A stretch of DNA of 64,000 bases from Roseovarius bejariae (GTDB taxonomy: Bacteria; Pseudomonadota; Alphaproteobacteria; Rhodobacterales; Rhodobacteraceae): NCBI RefSeq assembly GCF_009669325.1, contig NZ_SZWE01000001.1:2609501-2673500 (forward strand). Direction: 5' to 3'. The notes below the pieces were generated by a model. It was not told the DNA's origin and made no database searches. It saw nothing but the letters and a program-made list of their open reading frames with translations. The stretch's first letter is position 1. Each line of letters begins with the position of its first letter. Positions 24,454 to 33,603 of this stretch are shown here, piece by piece. The translations under genes were made by a program, and so were the position numbers.

Positions 24454-25073
24454 GTGCGCTGTCGCTTCTCGACTATGCCTCGGTGCTGGTCTTTGCCCTG
24501 ACCGGGGCCTTGGCGGCCTCGCGCAAGCAATTGGACCTTGTGGGGTTTGCCTTTCTGGCCTGTCTGACGGCGGTGGGCGGCGGCACGTTGCGCGACGTTC
24601 TTCTGGATCGTAACCCGGTCTTCTGGATCGCGACCCCGGGCTATATCGGGATCGCTTGCGCGGCGGCGGGCCTGATTTTCTTTACCGCCCATCTGGCCGA
24701 AAGTCGCTATCGGTGGCTGTTGTGGCTGGATAGTTTTGCCTTGGCCGTGGCGGTTGCGGCGGGCGTCGCGGCGGCGCTGACCATGGTGCAGCCGTGGCCG
24801 ATCGTGGTGATCATGGGCATCCTGACGGGCTGTGCCGGGGGATTGATGCGCGATGTGGTCTGCAACGAGGTGCCGCTGGTCCTGACGCAGGGCGAGCTTT
24901 ATGTGTCGGCGGCTTTCGCCGGGTCGCTGCTGGCCGCGGTGTTGGCGGCCTTTACCGATGACATGACGATGATCCTTGGCGGCTGCGCGGTGGTCACCTG
25001 GGGATTGCGCGCGGGATCACTTGCGTTTGGCTGGCGCTTGCCGGTCTATCGGGGGCGCCCGCCAAGAGCCTAG
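24450..25073 (+). CDS. Trimeric intracellular cation (TRIC) channel family protein
   Basis: 207 aa, six to seven transmembrane helices in two repeats. Each repeat holds the family glycine/arginine signature: [13 protein letters not shown] and [16 protein letters not shown]. Bacterial TRIC (UPF0126) proteins conduct monovalent cations; the physiological role in bacteria is unclear. End of the ispH-rnhA run of overlapping genes. Confidence 0.85.
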   Translation: MSALSLLDYASVLVFALTGALAASRKQLDLVGFAFLACLTAVGGGTLRDVLLDRNPVFWIATPGYIGIACAAAGLIFFTAHLAESRYRWLLWLDSFALAVAVAAGVAAALTMVQPWPIVVIMGILTGCAGGLMRDVVCNEVPLVLTQGELYVSAAFAGSLLAAVLAAFTDDMTMILGGCAVVTWGLRAGSLAFGWRLPVYRGRPPRA

Positions 25074-25087
25074 GGTCCACGGACCCT
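25072..25087. terminator. Short hairpin between convergent genes
   Basis: AGGGTC-CACG-GACCCT, followed by GGTTATTT on the plus strand, directly after the TRIC gene stop and before the minus-strand gene end at 25090. A weak bidirectional terminator candidate. Confidence 0.45.
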
Positions 25088-25089
25088 GG

Positions 25090-25332
25090 TTATTTCCGCT
25101 TGGCGATATAGGTCTGGTAAAGCCAGATCAGCAGGAGCGCGCCCAGAACCGCCCCGATCAGCCCACCCAGAAGACCCGCCACGGTGAGCAGTATGCGCAG
25201 GACGAAACCGCCGATCAGCGCGCCCGCGATGCCGATGGCGATGGTCGTCAGGATGTCGGTTTCGAGTTTCATCAGGCGGGTGGCCAGAAACCCCGCCGCG
25301 GCCCCGACAATGACAAGATAGATGACGGTCAT
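25090..25332 (-). CDS. GlsB/YeaQ/YmgE-family small membrane protein
   Basis: 80 aa, three transmembrane helices rich in Gly/Ala (IVGAAAGFLATRLM, GIAGALIGGFVLRILLTVAG, LLGGLIGAVLGALLLIWLY). The G-x-L-A-..-L-M start is that of transglycosylase-associated/stress-response membrane proteins. Function unknown. Second gene of a pair with the similar gene just upstream (25336-25578). Confidence 0.7.
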   Translation of the reverse strand: MTVIYLVIVGAAAGFLATRLMKLETDILTTIAIGIAGALIGGFVLRILLTVAGLLGGLIGAVLGALLLIWLYQTYIAKRK

Positions 25333-25335
25333 GGG

Positions 25336-25578
25336 CTATCTCCTTGAGCGCCAGTGAAATGGAACAATGATGAGCGCCCCGATGGAAGACAGGATCGCAT
25401 CCATCCCGGCAGATCCGAAGTTGAACCCGAACATGATGCGGATGAAATAGAACAGGAAGGCCCCGCCGACGCAGATGATGATGGATTGCAGGTATCCATT
25501 GCGGGTGAAGCCGGATTTCTCGCTGATATATCCAACGATGCCAGCAATCACCACGGTTCCGAAGAGCCTTAGAAACAA
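25336..25578 (-). CDS. Small membrane protein related to the GlsB/YeaQ family
   Basis: 80 aa, three hydrophobic segments (VVIAGIVGYISEKSG, YLQSIIICVGGAFLFYFIRIMFG, AILSSIGALIIVPFHW). Length and topology match its downstream neighbour, suggesting an old tandem duplication; sequence similarity is low. Located 16 bp after the fmt stop, so it is probably co-transcribed with def-def-fmt. Confidence 0.6.
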   Translation of the reverse strand: MFLRLFGTVVIAGIVGYISEKSGFTRNGYLQSIIICVGGAFLFYFIRIMFGFNFGSAGMDAILSSIGALIIVPFHWRSRR

Positions 25579-25594
25579 GGGGTGTACCTCCTGT

Positions 25595-26503
25595 TCAGGT
25601 CAGTTGGGTGCCTGCGGGAAGGGCCATGCCGCGCAGGAAGGTTTCCGCATCCTGCGCGCCCTTACCCGCGCGTTGCAAGCGCAAAAGCCGGATCGCCCCT
25701 TCGCCGCAAGACACGGTGAGGATTTCGTCGAGGATTTCGCCGGGGTGGCCTTGGCCATTAGCGAGTTGCGAGGCCAGAAGTTTGATCCTTTGTCCCTCGA
25801 CCTCGCTCCAGGCGCCGGGGAAGGGCGAGAGGCCGCGGATATGGGCATCGACCTCCGGGGCAGGGCGGGACCAATCCACGCGGGCCTCGGACTTGTCGAT
25901 TTTCTCGGCGTAGGTGACACCCTCGTCGGGTTGAGGCTCGGGCGTGAGGCTGTCGAGGTTGGCAAGCGCCTCGGTGATCGCCTCTGCCCCCATGGCGGAG
26001 AGGCGGTCGTGCAATTCGCCGGTGGTTTCCGTGGCCCCGATGGGGGTGGCGCGGCGCAACAGGACAGGGCCGGTATCAAGGCCCGCCTCCATTTGCATGA
26101 TGCAGATGCCGGTTTCCGCATCGCGGGCCATGACCGCGCGGTGGATCGGAGCGGCCCCGCGCCAGCGGGGCAGAAGCGAGGCGTGAATGTTGAGGCAGCC
26201 AAGGGGGGGCGCATCCAGCACCGCTTGTGGCAGGATCAGGCCATAGGCCACGACGACGGCCACATCGGCGTTGAGGGCGGCGAAGGCGGATTGCTCGGCC
26301 TCGCCCCTGAGGCTTTCCGGGTGGCGGACCTCAAGGCCCAGTTCAAGGGCGCGTGCATGAACGGGGGTGGGGCGGTCTTTCTTGCCGCGTCCGGCAGGGC
26401 GGGGCGGCTGGCAATAGACAGCAGCCACTTCATGCCCGGCCTCGACAAGGGCATCGAGGACAGGAACCGAGAAATCGGGGGTGCCCATGAAGATCACACG
26501 CAT
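25595..26503 (-). CDS. fmt: Methionyl-tRNA formyltransferase
   Basis: 302 aa. Formylates initiator Met-tRNA using 10-formyl-[22 protein letters not shown], the catalytic strand [21 protein letters not shown] (Asn, His) and [13 protein letters not shown] with its Asp are conserved. Third gene of the def-def2-fmt operon, 3 bp after the upstream stop. Confidence 0.97.
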   Translation of the reverse strand: MRVIFMGTPDFSVPVLDALVEAGHEVAAVYCQPPRPAGRGKKDRPTPVHARALELGLEVRHPESLRGEAEQSAFAALNADVAVVVAYGLILPQAVLDAPPLGCLNIHASLLPRWRGAAPIHRAVMARDAETGICIMQMEAGLDTGPVLLRRATPIGATETTGELHDRLSAMGAEAITEALANLDSLTPEPQPDEGVTYAEKIDKSEARVDWSRPAPEVDAHIRGLSPFPGAWSEVEGQRIKLLASQLANGQGHPGEILDEILTVSCGEGAIRLLRLQRAGKGAQDAETFLRGMALPAGTQLT

Positions 26504-26506
26504 GGG

Positions 26507-27001
26507 TCAGCCTGCCTTTTTCGCTTTGCGCAGCAGCATGTCGCGCTTCATCTTCGAGAGGTGTTGAAAATAGAGCTTGCCGTTCAGGTGGTCGATTTGG
26601 TGTTGCACGGAAGTGGCCCAGAGACCGACGAAATCGCGTTCTTCCATCTCGCCCTGTTCATTGAGAAACCGCACGGTCACGGCGCGGGGGCGCTTGATGG
26701 TGGCCGAGACACCGGGGAGGTTGGGGCTGGCCTCTTCATGCGGGCGCAACTCGATACTGGAATGCAGGATCTCGGGGTTGGCCATGCGGATGGCCTGACC
26801 GCGTTCGGAGCTGGCATCGACCACGGCGAGGCGTTGCATCACGCCGATTTGCGGGGCGGCGAGGCCGACTCCGGGCATGGCCTCCATCGTGTCGATCATA
26901 TCGGTCCAGATGGCGCGGATGTCGTCGGTGATCGCCTCGACAGGCTCGGCCACTGTGCGCAGGCGTTTGTCGGGCCACGGCAGGCAAGGGCGGGCGGGCA
27001 T
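26507..27001 (-). CDS. Peptide-deformylase-like protein with lost metal site
   Basis: 164 aa. Motif 1 GVGLAAPQIG is intact. Motif 2, normally EGCLS with the metal-binding Cys, reads HEEASPNLPGVS and has no Cys. Motif 3, normally HExxDH, reads VQHQIDHLNG, so the catalytic Glu is Gln. A deformylase without the Cys ligand and the Glu base should be inactive or altered. It lies between an intact def and fmt, each 2-5 bp away, so it is under the same expression control. A conserved reading frame and normal codon use argue against a decaying pseudogene. Confidence 0.85.
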   Translation of the reverse strand: MPARPCLPWPDKRLRTVAEPVEAITDDIRAIWTDMIDTMEAMPGVGLAAPQIGVMQRLAVVDASSERGQAIRMANPEILHSSIELRPHEEASPNLPGVSATIKRPRAVTVRFLNEQGEMEERDFVGLWATSVQHQIDHLNGKLYFQHLSKMKRDMLLRKAKKAG

Positions 27002-27003
27002 GA

Positions 27004-27528
27004 TCAGGCCCTCGCCTTGGCCTGTTCGCGTTTCAGCTTTTGCATCTTGCGGGTGATCATCTGCCGCTTCATTGGGCCGAGGTAGTCGATGAACAGCTTG
27101 CCGTTGAGGTGGTCGATCTCGTGCTGGACACAGGTGGCCCAGAGGTCATCGAAAGTTTCGGTCTGTTCGTTGCCGTCGCGGTCGATCCAGCGGACATCGA
27201 CGACTTTTGGGCGCCTTACCTCGGCGTATTGTTCGGGAATCGACAGGCAACCTTCCTCGTAGACGTTGGTTTCATCCGAGGAGGCGATGATTTCCGGGTT
27301 GAACATCACCAGCGGGCGGGGCTGTTCGCCCTCGTCCTTGACGCAATCCAGCACGATCAGGCGATCCATCACGCCGATCTGTGGCGCGGCCAGCCCGATG
27401 CCCGGCGCGTCATACATGGTTTCCAGCATGTCGTCGGCCAGCTTGCGCAGATCGTCCGAAAGGTCGAGCACCGGGGTGCAGACCTTTTTCAGGCGCGGAT
27501 CGGGGTGAATGAGGATCGGGCGTTTCAT
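27004..27528 (-). CDS. def: Peptide deformylase
   Basis: 174 aa. Removes formyl from nascent N-termini. Motifs GIGLAAPQIG, YEEGCLSIPEQ and CVQHEIDHLNG are complete, including the metal-binding Cys and the HExxH pair. First gene of the operon; ATG at 27528. Confidence 0.97.
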   Translation of the reverse strand: MKRPILIHPDPRLKKVCTPVLDLSDDLRKLADDMLETMYDAPGIGLAAPQIGVMDRLIVLDCVKDEGEQPRPLVMFNPEIIASSDETNVYEEGCLSIPEQYAEVRRPKVVDVRWIDRDGNEQTETFDDLWATCVQHEIDHLNGKLFIDYLGPMKRQMITRKMQKLKREQAKARA

Positions 27529-27784
27529 GGCGTGGATTTATGTCATGCGCGTAGAGCGTGCAATGGGCCAATGTTTCACGGTGGCTGTCGGTTGCATGTG
27601 GGAGTCGGGTGATTTGTTCTTTTCTTTGGTTTTAAAATGGGAAATTCTCCCAAATTTGCAACCATTGTTAAAACATACTTCCAAATCTGTGTGCTTGTGT
27701 GGAATAACCGCCCTTGGCCCTTCTGGCCTACACCTCATGGGAAACAGGATATACCCTGCGCGACGACGCAGCAAGGAGACAGGC
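27529..27784. promoter_or_regulatory. Divergent promoter region, def operon / C-S lyase gene
   Basis: 256 bp and noticeably more AT-rich than its surroundings at 27610-27700. TGGGA-AATTC-TCCCA (27638-27652) is a small inverted repeat that could be an operator. No gene is supported; the open frame running through it from 27509 lacks coding character. Confidence 0.5.
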
Positions 27785-28957
27785 ATGGATTTCGACCGCA
27801 TTATCGACCGCCACGGCACCCATTCGCAGAAATGGGACATGATGGAAAAGATTTATGGTGTGCCCGCCAAGGACGGGATCGCCATGTGGGTGGCGGACAT
27901 GGATTTCGAGCCGCCCAAATGTGTCTCGGAGGCCCTGCGCGGCATGGTCGACCATGGGATATTTGGTTACTACGGCGACGACCGCAGCTATCTTGAGGCG
28001 ATCGGGTGGTGGATGCAGGAGCGGCACGGTTGGACCGTGAGTCCCGAATGGGTGTTTACCACCCATGGTCTGGTCAATGGCACCGCGATGTGCGTGGACA
28101 GTTTCACGCAACCGGGCGACGGGGTGGTTCTGTTCACGCCGGTGTACCACGCGTTCGCCAAGGTCATCAAAGCCGCGGGTCGGCGCGTGGTGGAGTGCCC
28201 GCTTGTGAACAATGCGGGCCGTTACGAGATGGATTTCGCCGCCTACGACGGGATGATGGACGGCAGCGAGAAGATGGTGATCCTGTGTTCCCCGCATAAC
28301 CCCGGTGGCCGGGTCTGGACGCGCGAGGAATTGCAGGGGGTGGCCGATTTCGCCAAGCGGCATGATCTGGTTCTGGTCTCGGACGAGATTCACCATGATC
28401 TGGTGATGCCGGGGCAAAAGCACCTGCCGATGGCCACGGTGGACGAGAGCATCCTTGACCGGCTGGTGATGATGACGGCGACCACCAAGACCTTCAATAT
28501 CGCGGGTTGCCATTCGGGCAACGTGATTATCGCCGATGGAAGCCTGCGCGCCAAATTCGGGGCGCGTATGGCGGCGCTTGGCCTATCGCCCAATTCTTTC
28601 GGGCTGGTCATGGCCGAGGCGGCCTATAGCCCGGGCGGGGCCGAATGGGTGGATGCGCTGGTCGGGTATCTCGATGGCAACCGCAAGGTGTTCGATGCCG
28701 GTGTGAATGCCATTCCCGGCCTCAAGTCGATGCCGCTTGAAGCGACGTATCTTGCATGGGTCGATTTCGCCGGAACAGGTATGGAACGGGCAGAGTTCAC
28801 GCGCCGCGTTCAAGAGGATGCGCGTATCGCTGTAAACCACGGGCCGACCTTTGGCCAAGGTGGTGAGAGCTACCTTCGGTTCAATCTGGCCACGCCCCGC
28901 GCGCGGGTGGAAGAAGCCGTTGGTCGTCTGCAAGAGGCCTTTGCCGATTTGCAGTAA
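27785..28957 (+). CDS. MalY/PatB-type cystathionine beta-lyase (PLP aminotransferase fold)
   Basis: 390 aa. PLP-dependent C-S lyase acting on cystathionine or cysteine conjugates. The N-terminal motif MWVADMDFEPP, HNPGGRVWTREEL, the Asp of VLVSDEIHHDL and the Schiff-base Lys in TTKTFNIAGCHSGN are typical of the MalY/PatB group rather than MetC. AAGGAGACAGGC precedes ATG 27785. Single gene with a terminator. Confidence 0.88.
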   Translation: MDFDRIIDRHGTHSQKWDMMEKIYGVPAKDGIAMWVADMDFEPPKCVSEALRGMVDHGIFGYYGDDRSYLEAIGWWMQERHGWTVSPEWVFTTHGLVNGTAMCVDSFTQPGDGVVLFTPVYHAFAKVIKAAGRRVVECPLVNNAGRYEMDFAAYDGMMDGSEKMVILCSPHNPGGRVWTREELQGVADFAKRHDLVLVSDEIHHDLVMPGQKHLPMATVDESILDRLVMMTATTKTFNIAGCHSGNVIIADGSLRAKFGARMAALGLSPNSFGLVMAEAAYSPGGAEWVDALVGYLDGNRKVFDAGVNAIPGLKSMPLEATYLAWVDFAGTGMERAEFTRRVQEDARIAVNHGPTFGQGGESYLRFNLATPRARVEEAVGRLQEAFADLQ

Positions 28958-28974
28958 TCGGGCGGGGCAACGAA

Positions 28975-28999
28975 AAACCGGGGCGCACAGCCCCGGTTT
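28975..28999. terminator. Intrinsic terminator between convergent genes
   Basis: AAACCGGGGC-GCACA-GCCCCGGTTT, a perfect 10-bp stem with A/T flanks on both sides, six bases before the NYN gene stop. Confidence 0.8.
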
Positions 29000-29004
29000 A
29001 TAGG

Positions 29005-29577
29005 TTAGCTTTGCCGCTCGTAGCTGGCTTCGCGCTCAACCGGGGTTTCGCGCGGCGGGCGGCCGATCACGTCTTTGAGATCATCGAGTTCGATGAAGTT
29101 GTCGGCTTGTCGGCGTAGGTCGTCGGCGATCATCGGCGGCTGGCTGCGGATGGTCGAAACCACCGAAACACGCACGCCCTGCCGTTGCAGGCTTTCCACC
29201 AGAGGGCGGAAATCGCCATCGCCGGAAAACAGGACGATATGGTCGATACGCGGGGCCAGTTCCATGGCGTCGACGGTCAGTTCGATGTCCATGTTGCCCT
29301 TGACCTTCCGGCGGCCTTGACTGTCGGTGTATTCCTTGGCCGGTTTCGTGACCATGGTGAACCCGTTGTAGTTCAGCCAGTCCACCAGAGGGCGGATCGG
29401 GGAGTATTCGTCGTTTTCCAACAGTGCCGTGTAGTAAAAGGCCCGCAGCATTTTTCCGCGACGCATGAATTCCGTGCGGAGAAGCTTGTAATCAATGTCA
29501 AATCCAAGGGCCTTGGCGGCAGCGTATAGGTTTGAGCCATCGATGAACAGCGCGAGCCGTTCGTCTTTGTAAAACAT
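29005..29577 (-). CDS. NYN-domain (LabA/DUF88-type) putative ribonuclease
   Basis: 190 aa. PIN-like NYN fold with acidic residues in LFIDGSNLYAA, KGNMDIELTVDAME and LFSGDGDFRPLVE. These correspond to the metal-binding aspartates of NYN nucleases. The C-terminal tail (PPRETPVEREAS) is charged and likely disordered. Bacterial relatives are implicated in RNA turnover; the target here is unknown. Upstream DNA (29578-29720) is AT-rich, with a TATATTAATTAG stretch that may hold its promoter. Confidence 0.8.
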   Translation of the reverse strand: MFYKDERLALFIDGSNLYAAAKALGFDIDYKLLRTEFMRRGKMLRAFYYTALLENDEYSPIRPLVDWLNYNGFTMVTKPAKEYTDSQGRRKVKGNMDIELTVDAMELAPRIDHIVLFSGDGDFRPLVESLQRQGVRVSVVSTIRSQPPMIADDLRRQADNFIELDDLKDVIGRPPRETPVEREASYERQS

Positions 29578-29721
29578 AAAATGTCCTTCCGAATGTCTTG
29601 GCCCTGTTCGAGGGTTGGATTAAGTGAGTGGTCAAAACGAACAAGGCTATATTAATTAGATAAGTCGTGCGTAGGTGTTAGGCAAGCAGGCACGGTGGTT
29701 CAAAAGGATAGGGTTTTGTGT

Positions 29722-30282
29722 ATGGCGGAACGGTGTTTGATCGCGCTTGGCGCCAATGTTCCATCGGGGATGGAGGCGCTGGAGCGGACCTTGCGTGCGG
29801 CCTTGGATCGCCTGAAAACCCTTGGGTTTCAGGGCTTGGAGGTCAGCCGGTTTTACCGTACCCCCTGTTTCCCTGCCGGGGCGGGGCCGGATTACTTGAA
29901 TGCGGCGGCTTGCGTGAACTGGGCGGGAACTCCGGGCGAATTGTTGCGCATGCTGCATGAGGTCGAAGCGGAATTTGGCCGAGAGCGTGTACAGCGTTGG
30001 GGGCGCAGGACACTGGACCTTGACCTGATCGCGATGGGAGGCAGGGTTTTGCCCAATGCCGAAACGCAAGATGCATGGCGCGCCTTGCCCATGGAAGAAC
30101 AGGTGGAAAAAGCACCTGCGCATCTCATCCTGCCGCATCCGCGAGTGCAAGATCGGGCTTTTGTTCTCGTGCCGCTGGCAGAGGTCGCGCCGGATTGGGT
30201 GCATCCGCGTCTGGGGCGAAGTGTGATCGAGATGCGGGATGCCTTGCCTGAAGATGCCTTGAATGAGGTTGTCGCCCTATGA
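29722..30282 (+). CDS. folK: 2-amino-4-hydroxy-6-hydroxymethyldihydropteridine pyrophosphokinase
   Basis: 186 aa. Transfers pyrophosphate from ATP to the pterin in folate synthesis. LIALGANVPSG, VSRFYRTPCFP, RWGRRTLDLDLIAMGG (with the two Mg-binding Asp) and LPHPRVQDRAFVLVPLAEV are diagnostic. ATG 29722 follows AGGATAGGG; a GTG at 29695 would give an unnatural N-terminus. Confidence 0.95.
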   Translation: MAERCLIALGANVPSGMEALERTLRAALDRLKTLGFQGLEVSRFYRTPCFPAGAGPDYLNAAACVNWAGTPGELLRMLHEVEAEFGRERVQRWGRRTLDLDLIAMGGRVLPNAETQDAWRALPMEEQVEKAPAHLILPHPRVQDRAFVLVPLAEVAPDWVHPRLGRSVIEMRDALPEDALNEVVAL

Positions 30283-30361
30283 TTCCGGGCTTGTAAATAT
30301 ACGGTCAAGGCTTTAGATACACGGTTTCTGATACCCCTATGACTGCCTGATCGGAGGTCCC

Positions 30362-30724
30362 ATGGCCCGCGTTACCACTGAAGATTGCGTTGACAAGGTT
30401 CCCAATCGCTTTGACCTTGTGATGCTTGCCGCGCACCGTGCGCGCGAAATCTCGGCCGGTGCGCCGATCACCGTGGACCGTGACAACGACAAGAACCCGG
30501 TCGTGGCCCTGCGCGAGATCGCCGAGGAAACCCAATCGGCCGACGAGCTGCGCGAACGTCTGATCGAGTCCAACCAGACCCAGATCGAGGTGGACGAGCC
30601 GGAAGAAGATTCCATGGCGCTTCTCATGGGCGGTGGTGCGGAAGCCGCCGACAAACCTGCCGACGACGATATGTCGGAAGAGAAGCTGTTGCGGGCGCTG
30701 ATGGAGGCTCAGGGCCAGGGGTAA
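30362..30724 (+). CDS. rpoZ: RNA polymerase omega subunit
   Basis: 120 aa. [20 protein letters not shown] and [12 protein letters not shown] are the conserved core; VALREIAEE follows. The C-terminal extension after residue 80 is acidic (EEDSMALL ... EEKLLRAL), as in other alphaproteobacteria. Sits 29 bp before rsh, the common rpoZ-spoT arrangement linking polymerase to ppGpp. Confidence 0.96.
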   Translation: MARVTTEDCVDKVPNRFDLVMLAAHRAREISAGAPITVDRDNDKNPVVALREIAEETQSADELRERLIESNQTQIEVDEPEEDSMALLMGGGAEAADKPADDDMSEEKLLRALMEAQGQG

Positions 30725-30753
30725 CCCCGGCCCGCAGCGGAGATGCGGACCGT

Positions 30754-32895
30754 ATGATCGCCTGCCAAGACCTGATTGACCTGGTCCGCGCGTACAACCC
30801 GAAGACAGATGCAAAGCTGATTTCGGCGGCCTATGAATATGGCCGCGAAATGCACGAGGGGCAGTTTCGCCACTCGGGGGAGCCTTATTTTTCGCATCCC
30901 GTGGCCGTTGCTGCCATCCTGACCGAACAACGGCTGGACGATGCCACGATCATCACCGCGCTGTTGCATGACACGATCGAAGATACCCGGGCGTCCTATG
31001 CCGCGGTCGCCGAACAATTCGGCAGCGAGATTGCCGATCTTGTGGATGGGGTCACCAAGCTGACCAACCTGCAACTGAGCAGCACCGAAACCCAACAGGC
31101 CGAGAACTTTCGCAAGCTGTTCATGGCAATGTCCAAGGACATGCGGGTGATCCTTGTTAAGCTGGCCGACCGTTTGCACAACATGCGCACGATCAAGGCG
31201 ATGCGCCCCGAAAAGCAGCTCAAGAAAGCGCGCGAGACGATGGACATCTATGCGCCGCTTGCCGGGCGCATGGGGATGCAGTGGATGCGAGAGGAGCTGG
31301 AGGACCTGGCGTTTCGGGTAATCAACCCCGAGGCACGGGCCAGCATCATCCGCCGGTTCATCACCCTGCAAAAGGAAACCGGTGACGTGATCGAGCGAAT
31401 CACCGGCGACATGCGGCGCGAGTTGGACAAGGCGGGGATCGAGGCGGATGTTTTCGGGCGCGCCAAGAAACCGTATTCGATCTGGCGCAAGATGCAGGAA
31501 AAGGAGATGGGGTTTTCCCGTCTGTCCGACATCTATGGGTTTCGCGTGATCACCCGGAAAGAAGAAGACTGTTATGGCGTTCTGGGGGCCATTCACCGCC
31601 GCTGGCGCGCGGTGCCGGGGCGGTTCAAGGATTATATCAGTCAGCCCAAGTCGAACGGCTATCGCAGTATCCATACCACCGTTTCAGGGCGGGACGGCAA
31701 GCGGGTGGAGGTGCAGATCAGGACGCAGGCCATGCATGACGTAGCCGAAAGCGGTGTGGCGGCGCATTGGTCGTATCGCGACGGTGTCCGCTCGGAAAAC
31801 CCTTTTGCCGTGGACCCGGTCAAGTGGATTGCCGGTTTGACCGAGCAATTCGACGCGGAAGAGGATCACGCCGAGTTCCTCGAAGCTGTGAAGCTGGAGA
31901 TGTACGCCGACAAGGTGTTTTGCTTCACGCCCAAGGGTGATGTGGTGAAGCTGCCGCGCGGGGCGACGCCGATTGACTTTGCCTATGCCATTCACACCCG
32001 GATCGGGCATGCCTGTGTCGGGGCCAAGGTCGACGGGATGCGTGTGCCCTTGTGGACGCGAATCAAGAATGGCCAATCCGTCGAGGTGATCACCGCCGAC
32101 GGGCAGGCACCACAGGCCACATGGCTGGATATTGCGACGACCGGAAAGGCGCGGGCGGCCATCCGCCGTGCCCTGCGCGAACAGGATCGCGACCGCTATA
32201 TCAAACTGGGTCGGGAACTGGCGCGATCGGCATTTGAGCATGTCTCGAAGAAGGCGACCGACAAGGCCTTGGATACTGCGGCCAAGACCCTTCGTCTCAA
32301 GGACCGGGACGAGGTTCTGGCGCGCTTGGGCAGTGCCGAACTGACCGCGCGACAGGTTTTGCACGCAGTCTATCCCGACCTCGCCCCGGGCGACGATGAA
32401 GAGGTGGGCCGGGAGCGGGCGGTGATCGGTCTTTCCCCGGATCAGAGCTTTGAGCGGGCACGTTGTTGCCAGCCCTTGCCGGGTGAGCGGATCGTCGGCA
32501 TCACCTATCGTGGCAAGGGCGTGGTGGTGCATGCCATCGACTGCGAGGCGCTGTCGGCCTATGATGAACAGCCGCAACGCTGGCTGGACCTGCATTGGCA
32601 CAGCGGAACACACCCGGCGGCGTATAGTGTGACGCTGGATGTCACGATCGGCAACGATGCCGGGGTGCTGGGACGGATTTGCACATTGATCGGAGAGCAG
32701 AAGGCCAATATCTCGGACCTGACATTCGTCGACCGCAAGCCGGATTTCTTCCGGTTGCTTGTCGATGTCGAGCTGCGCGATGCCGAGCACCTGCATGGGG
32801 TAATTTCCGCGCTCGATGCCGAAAGCGATGTGGCCGCCGTGGAACGGCACCGGGATCCGCGTCAGGCGGGCACGGCGCCATCAACCGAAGATTAG
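30754..32895 (+). CDS. rsh: Bifunctional (p)ppGpp synthetase/hydrolase, RelA/SpoT homologue
   Basis: 713 aa, full length. Order: HD hydrolase domain with LLHDTIEDT (about residue 71) and LADRLHNMRT, RelA/SpoT synthetase domain with SNGYRSIHTTV, TGS domain (VFCFTPKGDVVKLPRGATPIDFAYAI), zinc-finger-like region (RARCCQPLPGERIVG) and C-terminal ACT domain (LGRICTLIGEQKANIS). Both catalytic halves are intact, so it should make and degrade the alarmone. Alphaproteobacteria usually have a single such enzyme. Confidence 0.97.
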   Translation: MIACQDLIDLVRAYNPKTDAKLISAAYEYGREMHEGQFRHSGEPYFSHPVAVAAILTEQRLDDATIITALLHDTIEDTRASYAAVAEQFGSEIADLVDGVTKLTNLQLSSTETQQAENFRKLFMAMSKDMRVILVKLADRLHNMRTIKAMRPEKQLKKARETMDIYAPLAGRMGMQWMREELEDLAFRVINPEARASIIRRFITLQKETGDVIERITGDMRRELDKAGIEADVFGRAKKPYSIWRKMQEKEMGFSRLSDIYGFRVITRKEEDCYGVLGAIHRRWRAVPGRFKDYISQPKSNGYRSIHTTVSGRDGKRVEVQIRTQAMHDVAESGVAAHWSYRDGVRSENPFAVDPVKWIAGLTEQFDAEEDHAEFLEAVKLEMYADKVFCFTPKGDVVKLPRGATPIDFAYAIHTRIGHACVGAKVDGMRVPLWTRIKNGQSVEVITADGQAPQATWLDIATTGKARAAIRRALREQDRDRYIKLGRELARSAFEHVSKKATDKALDTAAKTLRLKDRDEVLARLGSAELTARQVLHAVYPDLAPGDDEEVGRERAVIGLSPDQSFERARCCQPLPGERIVGITYRGKGVVVHAIDCEALSAYDEQPQRWLDLHWHSGTHPAAYSVTLDVTIGNDAGVLGRICTLIGEQKANISDLTFVDRKPDFFRLLVDVELRDAEHLHGVISALDAESDVAAVERHRDPRQAGTAPSTED

Positions 32896-32906
32896 GAGCC
32901 CCCAAG

Positions 32907-33569
32907 GTGGTCTTCAAGCGACGTGACAGACGCCCCCTGTGGAAGGTGGTGGCCGATTTTTTCTGGCCGCGCGGCGGATGGACGCGTGCGTTTCATTACG
33001 TCAAACACCGCTTACGGCGGTTGCCCGACCCGCCGCATCGCATTGCGCGGGGCATCTTTGCGGGCATCTTCGTGACCTTCACACCGTTCTTCGGGTTGCA
33101 TTTCTTTCTTGCGGCCTCTTTGGCGTGGATCATGCGCGGCAATATCGTGGCCGCGCTTCTGGCGACGTTCGTGGGCAATCCGCTGACTTTCGTGCTGATC
33201 GCGGCGAGTTCCCTGCAAACCGGGTATTTCCTGTTGGGTATGGGCACGCCGGTTGGCCATTCGGTCGAGCGTTCCCTGGGCGGCAAGTTCGTCGATGCGG
33301 GCACCGACCTGAAACACAACCTCTGGGCCATGTTCACCGATGAGCCCGCGGATTGGAGCCATCTGCATCTTTTCTATGACGAGGTCTTCTTTCCCTACAT
33401 GATTGGTGGGTTGATCCCCGGGTTGATCACGGCGCTGATCGGTTACTACGTCAGCCTGCCGCTGATTCAGGCCTATCAGAACCGCCGCAAGGGGGCGCTC
33501 AAGGCGAAACTGGCCGCGCTCAAGGAAAAAGCCGCGCACAAGGCTGACGTTCGCAACAAACCCGACTAA
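32907..33569 (+). CDS. DUF2062 inner-membrane protein
   Basis: 220 aa. [25 protein letters not shown] followed by helices rich in Ala/Leu, in which the core TPFFGLHF matches DUF2062; [15 protein letters not shown] is also a family motif. Four transmembrane helices, cytoplasmic basic tail. GTG 32907 with AGGAGCCCCCAAG upstream is chosen, 11 bp after rsh. Function unknown; the linkage rsh-DUF2062-pdxJ is typical for Rhodobacterales. Confidence 0.85.
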   Translation: MVFKRRDRRPLWKVVADFFWPRGGWTRAFHYVKHRLRRLPDPPHRIARGIFAGIFVTFTPFFGLHFFLAASLAWIMRGNIVAALLATFVGNPLTFVLIAASSLQTGYFLLGMGTPVGHSVERSLGGKFVDAGTDLKHNLWAMFTDEPADWSHLHLFYDEVFFPYMIGGLIPGLITALIGYYVSLPLIQAYQNRRKGALKAKLAALKEKAAHKADVRNKPD

Positions 33570-33603
33570 TCTGCCCGCGACTCGGAACAAAGAGGGACGC
33601 GAG

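Noticed and set aside
25475..27085. A 536-codon plus-strand frame opposite def-fmt
   Set aside because: Antisense to three conserved genes, with no recognisable domain.
27509..27784. N-terminal extension of the C-S lyase
   Set aside because: The frame is open upstream of 27785 but runs through AT-rich promoter DNA and starts inside def. A good RBS precedes ATG 27785.
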